From positions 1 through 64,000 of the forward strand of contig NZ_JAGGKC010000023.1 in assembly GCF_017873395.1 (NCBI RefSeq): a DNA stretch of 64,000 nt, written 5' to 3'. How positions within the stretch are numbered: position 1 is the first letter of the stretch; every line of letters begins with the position of its first letter. The notes below the pieces were generated by a model. It made no database searches, was not told the DNA's origin, and saw nothing but the letters and a program-made list of their open reading frames with translations. The translations under genes were made by a program, and so were the position numbers. Positions 59,317 through 64,000 of the stretch are shown one piece after another. Source of the stretch: Youngiibacter multivorans. GTDB lineage: Bacteria > Bacillota > Clostridia > Clostridiales > Clostridiaceae.

Positions 59317-60990
59317 TTACTCAAGCCTGTCAAGCCTTGTCAGCTCTGGGTCGATATATAGTGTCTTGTTCGTCGAATAGGTTACCATTCCAGGCTTTGC
59401 ACCATTTGGTTTTTTCACGTTCTTTACCCTGGTATAATCAACAGGGACCTTCGAGGATGTTCCGGCCTTGCTGTACCATGCTGCTAGGTTGGCGGCCTCA
59501 AGAAGCGTATCTTCTGAGAATTTCTCAGCTTTGATTATTACGTGAGAGCCGGGTATATCCTTAGTATGGAGCCAGGTATCGTTCTTTCCAGCGAACTTTG
59601 TGGTAAGGTAATCGTTCTGTGTATTGTTCTTTCCCACATAGATGTCTATTCCCTCTGTTGACTTGAAATGGAATGGCTTTGATGGCTTCTCCTTGCCTGC
59701 AGGAACCTTCCTGAACCTTAGGTAGCCTGCAACCATGAGCTCCTGCCTTATGTCGTCAATCTCACGCTGGTTTTCGGAGTTCTGAAGGCTCAGCATGATT
59801 GAGTTCAGATAATTGAGCTCCTCTTCAGCCAGGAGCTTCTGTGAAGCTGCCATTTCCTCAGCCCTTTTCTTCTTGTTATACCTGTGGTAGTAATGCTGGA
59901 TATTCTGGCTGATGGTCTTGTGTTCGTTGAGCTTAATGACTGCTTCGGTACCATCGTAATAGTTCAGGATCCTGGCCTCATTGATTCCATCCTTGAGGCT
60001 GTGTATGTTCGATGTAAGGAGCTCGCCTTTCAGCCTGTCTTCGTGCTTGTCCATGGATTCCCTGATGGATTCATCAAGGATGTTTATTTTTTTAAGGACC
60101 CTTTCGATGTTCGTATGGATCATCTTCTGCATGTCTGCGCTTTTTCCGCGCATCCTGTCCTTCTGGTCCCTTTCGCTCACAAAATCCTCAAGTGCCTTTG
60201 AAGCGCTCTCATAGCGGACGAGGTCACCGTTGAAGGGATATGACACCACATCCTTGTATTCCCCGTCCTCCTTCATTATGTAGAATGAGGTTCCTCTTCC
60301 GGTGGATTCCAGGATGTTCCTGATGAATGCAAGAGGCTTTGTGCCTTCATACAACTCATGAATCAGGTTAGAGGTCCTTTTGGATACTCCTGAGAATATC
60401 CTTGAGAAGAATTCCGGGTCTATGTTTTCTGGATCGCCAGCTAAAAGAAGCTCCTCATCAGTGTAAGAAAGTGGGTCGAGCTTGTTGCTTGGCGGCGGCG
60501 GCATATAGGCCTTTCCGGGAAGAAGGACCCTGTAGGTGTTCCTGTCGGCGCTCACGTGCTTTATGCACTCGATGATCTTCATGTCCCTTTCCCTGATCAG
60601 GATGATGTTGGAATGTCTTCCCATCATCTCCACTGAAAGTATGAACTTCTGGTCGAAGCCCATCTCATCCTTTCCGGAAAATGTAAGGTTTACCAGCCTG
60701 TCACCGTCCAGCTGACTTATTCCTTCAAAGAAAGCCCCCTGGAGATGCTTTCTGAGCACCATGAGGAACAGAGGTGCCTGAAGCGGATTCTGCCTGGGGA
60801 TCTCTGTGAAATGAAGTCTGGAAAAGCTGCTGTTGGAGGTTATGAGAAGCTTCCTGTTGCCGCTTCTTCCCCTGAATGTCAGTATTATAACATCGCTCTC
60901 AGGCTGGTTGACCTTATCCACCCTGGAGCCTTCAAGTCCTGTGCTTATCTCTTTTACTACGTTGCTGAAATATATGCCATCAAGTGCCAT
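59317..60990 (-). CDS. rqcH: Ribosome quality control protein RqcH (NFACT family)
   Basis: 557 aa from an ATG at 60990 with AAGGAG 7 nt upstream; the longer frame would run into the divergent pilus operon. Visible: NFACT-N domain (ALDGIYFSNVVKEIS, DKVNQPESDVIILTFRG, RQNPLQAPLFLMVLRKHL), a central helical/coiled-coil part (about 290-430), and the C-terminal NFACT-R domain (VGKNNTQNDYLTTKF, DTWLHTKDIPGSHVII, PVDYTRVKNVKKP). RqcH adds C-terminal alanine tails to stalled nascent chains on 50S subunits (established in Bacillus). Older name: FbpA-like fibronectin-binding protein. Confidence 0.93.
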   Translation of the reverse strand: MALDGIYFSNVVKEISTGLEGSRVDKVNQPESDVIILTFRGRSGNRKLLITSNSSFSRLHFTEIPRQNPLQAPLFLMVLRKHLQGAFFEGISQLDGDRLVNLTFSGKDEMGFDQKFILSVEMMGRHSNIILIRERDMKIIECIKHVSADRNTYRVLLPGKAYMPPPPSNKLDPLSYTDEELLLAGDPENIDPEFFSRIFSGVSKRTSNLIHELYEGTKPLAFIRNILESTGRGTSFYIMKEDGEYKDVVSYPFNGDLVRYESASKALEDFVSERDQKDRMRGKSADMQKMIHTNIERVLKKINILDESIRESMDKHEDRLKGELLTSNIHSLKDGINEARILNYYDGTEAVIKLNEHKTISQNIQHYYHRYNKKKRAEEMAASQKLLAEEELNYLNSIMLSLQNSENQREIDDIRQELMVAGYLRFRKVPAGKEKPSKPFHFKSTEGIDIYVGKNNTQNDYLTTKFAGKNDTWLHTKDIPGSHVIIKAEKFSEDTLLEAANLAAWYSKAGTSSKVPVDYTRVKNVKKPNGAKPGMVTYSTNKTLYIDPELTRLDRLE

Positions 60991-61098
60991 GATCATTCTC
61001 CTTGTCGTATCTCTCAATATACTATACCACAAAACCTGTGATCCATGATTCTCATGTATAAGGACTGAAAGAGACTGCATAATGATTCTGGTGATTTT

Positions 61099-61974
61099 AT
61101 GGAGCTGGAAGAAATCGTAGAAGCAGGAATAGGAAGCAGGGCATCCGACATACACTTCATACCTGGATCAGAGAAGGCGGGGGTGTTCTTCAGGAAGGGT
61201 GAAAGGCTGGAATCGTACTGCAGCCTTGACATGAACAGGCACAACATATATCTGCAGAGAGTAAAGGCAAATTCAGGCATGAACATTTCTGAAAAAAGGC
61301 TGCCTCAGGATGGAGTATTCAGGATGGCGGGGATGACCATACGAGTAAGTACGATGAAGTCGGTCAACGGCGAATCTCTTGTCATGAGGCTTTTTGATAG
61401 GCGGGATATGGGGATCCGGATGCTTGGGATGAGTGATGGTGAGGTTTCAAGGATTGTTGGTCACCTTAAGGAAGGCAGCGGAATAACTATGATTGCCGGA
61501 GAAACAGGCATGGGGAAGAGCACTACCCTATACGGCATCATGATGGAGCTCAGAGACCAAAGCTACAAGGTGCTGTCAGTGGAGGACCCCGTTGAAAGAT
61601 TCATGGAGGGAGTTGTTCAGTGCCAGATAAACGAGGCGGCTGGCCTGACATATGAAAAGGCCATATTCGCATCCCTGAGACAGGACCCTGATTTCATCTG
61701 CATAGGTGAGATAAGGAATGAAGAGACTGCAAGGGCTCTTGTCAGGGCGTCGCTAACCGGTCACAGAGTGATCTCGACCATCCACGGCACTGGGTACAGG
61801 AATGTGATACTGAGGCTGATGGATTTTGGTATCAGGGAGGAGCACATATCAAATTCAGTTGGACTTGTACTTACCCAGAGGCTTGAATCTGATGAAGGAA
61901 GGAGGAAGCTTGATGTCAGGCTGGAATTTAGGAGTAAAGTGGCGGAAATTCAACAAGGAGAAATTTTTCTATGA
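61099..61974 (+). CDS. comGA: Pilus assembly ATPase, ComGA/GspE-like
   Basis: A 291-aa secretion ATPase. Visible: ASDIHF in the N-terminal domain (residues 15-20), RLPQDGVFRM, Walker A GETGMGKSTT (134-143), Asp box VEDPVE, Walker B-like FICIGEIRNEET, and His box GHRVISTIHGTG. It is short, with no tetracysteine zinc motif, closer to ComGA than to full PilB/GspE. It is followed by a GspF/ComGB-like gene overlapping by 62 nt and by pseudopilin-like genes, so it is the first gene of a comG-like operon. No competence box was recognised upstream. Confidence 0.87.
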   Translation: MELEEIVEAGIGSRASDIHFIPGSEKAGVFFRKGERLESYCSLDMNRHNIYLQRVKANSGMNISEKRLPQDGVFRMAGMTIRVSTMKSVNGESLVMRLFDRRDMGIRMLGMSDGEVSRIVGHLKEGSGITMIAGETGMGKSTTLYGIMMELRDQSYKVLSVEDPVERFMEGVVQCQINEAAGLTYEKAIFASLRQDPDFICIGEIRNEETARALVRASLTGHRVISTIHGTGYRNVILRLMDFGIREEHISNSVGLVLTQRLESDEGRRKLDVRLEFRSKVAEIQQGEIFL

Positions 61975-62887
61975 GAAGTCGATTTATCTAAGGAACGGAC
62001 TTGGTCTGGTCGAGTCTCTGGCTCTATCTGATGATGAGACTGAAATCGTGCTCTCCAAGCACCTTCAGGGAGGCGAAACTTTAGCAGACTCCTTTGAAAG
62101 GACTGGTGAATTCACAATGCGTGAGGTCTCAATAATCAGGCTTTCCGAAGAGACTGGAACCATTGGAGAAGCTTTCAGGGGACTATATGAGGACCTGAAG
62201 GAGGAGAGGGAGCTAAGTGGGAAGATAAGGACAGTACTCATATACCCTGGAATCCTCATCGCAGCTGTTCTCTTTTTCCTTTATGCAGCCGCGTATTACC
62301 TGGTACCGCCAATCCATGAGATGATCAGCGGAATATCCGGAGGCAATGCAATACTTGACCTTATGATGGCTTTCACATCAGCTGTTCCTGCCAGTGTTTC
62401 GGGAATGGCATGCCTTGGCATCATGGCATTTGCCATCCGATGCATCATGGACAGAGAAAAGGTGTTTGCTTTGGTACTTGGCAGGAAGAAGGCAGAGTAT
62501 GGTGAGATGATGTTCATAAAGGAATTCAACAAGCTTGTGTCCGGAGGGATGGATGTATGCAGGGCGGCTGAGCTTCTGGATGACGGAGTGTTCAAGGGAC
62601 AGGGGCTTATGGCCAGACTGACCAGGGGAGAGGGACTTTCTGATGCCTTCAGGAAGGAAGGGTTTTCTGAGCTTCTCCTAAGCTACATACACATGGCTGA
62701 GCAGACAGGGGACCTGCCCAGTGCCCTGGAATCATACGTTGCGAACAGGAGAACCTGGTTCGAGGACTATCTCAAGAGAAAGACAGCCCTGGTGGAACCT
62801 ATGGCAGTCATTTTAATGGGGCTTGCTGTGCTTGCTTCTGCCTCAGTGATACTCCTTCCGATGCTTGATGCATATGAGGCGCTATGA
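61913..62887 (+). CDS. comGB: Pilus assembly inner-membrane protein, ComGB/GspF-like
   Basis: 324 aa from an ATG at 61913 (GGAGG 7 nt upstream). Visible: two GspF-type repeats, each with a hydrophilic helical part and hydrophobic segments. First: GETLADSFERTGEFTMREVS then IYPGILIAAVLFFLYAAAYYL. Second: GEGLSDAFRKEGFSELLLSY, AEQTGDLPSALESY, then VEPMAVILMGLAVLASASVI. This is the platform protein that pairs with the ComGA ATPase. It overlaps comGA and the next gene, so translation is coupled. Confidence 0.87.
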   Translation: MSGWNLGVKWRKFNKEKFFYEKSIYLRNGLGLVESLALSDDETEIVLSKHLQGGETLADSFERTGEFTMREVSIIRLSEETGTIGEAFRGLYEDLKEERELSGKIRTVLIYPGILIAAVLFFLYAAAYYLVPPIHEMISGISGGNAILDLMMAFTSAVPASVSGMACLGIMAFAIRCIMDREKVFALVLGRKKAEYGEMMFIKEFNKLVSGGMDVCRAAELLDDGVFKGQGLMARLTRGEGLSDAFRKEGFSELLLSYIHMAEQTGDLPSALESYVANRRTWFEDYLKRKTALVEPMAVILMGLAVLASASVILLPMLDAYEAL

Positions 62888-63314
62888 AGGCAGGCTCCTG
62901 GTGGAGCTTATGATAGCTATTGTCCTTATGGCTCTGATGCTTCCATCTCCGAAAAGGACAGCTGCTGAAGGTTCAGTATCCTACAAGGAGGATGCCGCGA
63001 TAATATTCATGGGTGTAGTAATCGGGGAACTGAAAAAATCTGCAGAGACCAAGTCGATACGAAGAGTATACATACCTGATTCAACGATAAGGATCTACAA
63101 GGGTATGCTGCTTTTGAAGAAGATACAGCTGCCGTCAGGATCCAAACTCACAATGACCGGCGTAACGACTTTGGAAATCGGAGCCGGTCCTAACTGGTAC
63201 TACGACATTACGGGAGTACCTTCAGCGAACGGCAGGATATATTTTCACATCGGAGGTGTGAAGCAATGCGAAATCATGATAAATTTCGGAACACAGGCTA
63301 TGGACATAAGGTAA
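62874..63314 (+). CDS. Pseudopilin-like protein (type IV prepilin signal)
   Basis: 146 aa from an ATG at 62874 (an ATG at 62868 is also possible). The N terminus has R-R-Y-E-G before R-L-L-V-E-L-M-I-A-I-V-L: a prepilin cleavage glycine with glutamate at mature position 5, then a hydrophobic helix, which fits a type IV pseudopilin. The usual F at +1 is replaced by R. The C-terminal part is beta-rich and unfamiliar. Position after comGB suggests ComGC/ComGD, but comGC is normally shorter and better conserved, so no symbol is given. Confidence 0.72.
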   Translation: MRRYEGRLLVELMIAIVLMALMLPSPKRTAAEGSVSYKEDAAIIFMGVVIGELKKSAETKSIRRVYIPDSTIRIYKGMLLLKKIQLPSGSKLTMTGVTTLEIGAGPNWYYDITGVPSANGRIYFHIGGVKQCEIMINFGTQAMDIR

Positions 63315-63652
63315 GGAAAGGCTACATCTCGATACTTGCCACATTCGCAGTGCTCGCAGTCTTCATTGCCCTGCAGTCCATAATCTCAGAAAGCATGGAC
63401 AGCAGACTGAAGCTCATCAGGTACAAGGAGCAGCTCGCGTTCGACTACAGGGTAGAAGCCTACTATCTCATGATCAGGGAAGGAAATCTGGATGTGCCGG
63501 AGGGTGAGGCATTTGGTTCACTAAATTCATATTCACTTGAATCCGCATCTTCGGGGGATACCTGGATAAGTATAGTAACTGTCGGAGGGGTAACCTCGAT
63601 AAATGGATATCTCGACAAAGACAGGCGGGGAACATATGAGATCAGGGATTAA
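63266..63652 (+). CDS. Pseudopilin-like membrane protein without Glu5
   Basis: 128 aa from the ATG at 63266, with GGAGGTG 8 nt upstream; overlaps the previous gene by 49 nt. The N-terminal part has R-K-G before Y-I-S-I-L-A-T-F-A-V-L, a prepilin-like site and helix, but position +5 is L rather than E. In pilus systems the one pseudopilin lacking Glu5 is the K-type (GspK) tip subunit, though that is normally much larger. Could be a ComGE/ComGG-like minor protein. Function inferred from context only. Confidence 0.65.
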   Translation: MRNHDKFRNTGYGHKVRKGYISILATFAVLAVFIALQSIISESMDSRLKLIRYKEQLAFDYRVEAYYLMIREGNLDVPEGEAFGSLNSYSLESASSGDTWISIVTVGGVTSINGYLDKDRRGTYEIRD

Positions 63653-64000
63653 GAGAGGGTACATCCTCCACGAGATACTCTATTACATTATCATAATGGC
63701 GCTGGCATTGGGAATCGCGCTCCGGTCATTCACAGGAGTGCTGAAGACTTACCTGGATGCAAGGTCACAGCTCAAGGCAATGGATTATGCCTATATGGCA
63801 TTTGAAAGGATAAAGGAGGACCTTCATTCAAATACTGACAGCCTGGCGATTGCAGGAGGAGTCCTGTACATCCTGAAGGATGAGTCAGTAAACGGGCGGT
63901 ACATAAAGATGTTCCAGTCAGCAGACAAGCTAAGGTATGCAGTCGGGAGCACCACTTACGTGGATACTCCAGTACAGAACATCTGCGTCGGTCTCAGGTC
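63636..64000 (+). CDS. Pseudopilin-like protein, 3' truncated by window edge
   Basis: Opens with an ATG at 63636, 17 bases before the end of the previous gene, and stays open to the end of the window (121 codons). The N terminus K-R-G before Y-I-L-H-E-I-L-Y-Y-I-I-I-M-A-L has a prepilin glycine, glutamate at mature +5 and a hydrophobic helix. It therefore looks like a further pseudopilin (ComGF-like position). Later residues include YMAFERIKEDL, resembling minor pilins of the GspJ/ComGF type. The end is outside the window. Confidence 0.7.
   Translation, partial: MRSGIKRGYILHEILYYIIIMALALGIALRSFTGVLKTYLDARSQLKAMDYAYMAFERIKEDLHSNTDSLAIAGGVLYILKDESVNGRYIKMFQSADKLRYAVGSTTYVDTPVQNICVGLR

Noticed and set aside
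1..64000. CRISPR arrays, tRNA and rRNA genes
   Set aside because: No regularly spaced repeats with unique spacers, no tRNA-like T-loop/CCA patterns and no rRNA signature stretches were noticed on reading both strands; a covariance-model scan would be needed to exclude them fully.

Overview
The window looks like the chromosome of a low- to mid-GC Gram-positive anaerobe of the Clostridia. Evidence seen: strong AGGAGG-type ribosome sites, near-consensus sigmaA promoters, frequent TTG/GTG starts, AGG-rich arginine codons, a T-box in front of alaS, a cobalamin riboswitch, and families typical of Firmicutes (IreB, RNase J, YlbF, NrdR, PhoPR/PhoU, YitT, ComG-like proteins, YdjGHI). The species cannot be fixed from sequence alone. 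No rRNA, tRNA or CRISPR array was seen.

Layout. 1-2.1 kb: 3' end of a repetitive DUF11-type surface protein gene. 2.3-6.4 kb: rarA, then iscR-iscS-mnmA from one sigmaA promoter. 6.5-10.6 kb: an accessory stretch with an AlbA_2/ATPase-type regulator on the minus strand, a secreted protein with a dockerin-like tail, and a small VOC protein. 10.6-24.4 kb: housekeeping block: T-box-alaS, ireB-ruvX-DUF1292-fur-rnjA-ylbF, typA, mltG-trmR-trhP-udk, and aroE overlapping a PilT-like ATPase. 24.5-25.8 kb: a processive family 2 glycosyltransferase. 25.8-28.2 kb: a dinJ-yafQ toxin-antitoxin locus whose toxin gene is split by an IS200/IS605 element carrying an intact tnpB and a dead tnpA. 28.4-41 kb: yitT, ftsA-ftsZ-nrdR, phoP-phoR, phoU, der-gpsA, a secreted SH3/NodB deacetylase, and a radical SAM / zinc-ribbon / DUF4139 cluster. 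42.5-48.8 kb: aconitase, a ydjI-ydjG-ydjH membrane-stress cluster without pspA, and a fumarylacetoacetase-family hydrolase. 48.8-52.5 kb: mntP divergent from a ferritin-like gene, a B12-riboswitch operon (DUF4430 protein plus ECF S component), and a GNAT/hypothetical pair. 52.5-61 kb: sbcD-sbcC-arsC-like, an AI-2E-family permease, two paralogous small proteins of unknown family, and rqcH. 61.1-64 kb: the start of a comG-like pseudopilus operon, running off the window.

How genes work together. IscS can supply persulfide sulfur to MnmA for tRNA 2-thiolation. TrhP and TrmR are successive steps of U34 hydroxylation and methylation. SbcD/SbcC form one nuclease. PhoP/PhoR/PhoU belong to phosphate control. 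FtsA recruits FtsZ to the membrane. ComGA/ComGB-like proteins plus pseudopilins would form a DNA-uptake or type IV-like pilus. The riboswitch operon probably imports corrinoids.

The most interesting signals are the exactly reconstructable TnpB insertion in yafQ, with inferable TAM and guide, and the pair of unrecognised paralogous small genes (58406-59170) that share an upstream motif at the same distance from their start codons.
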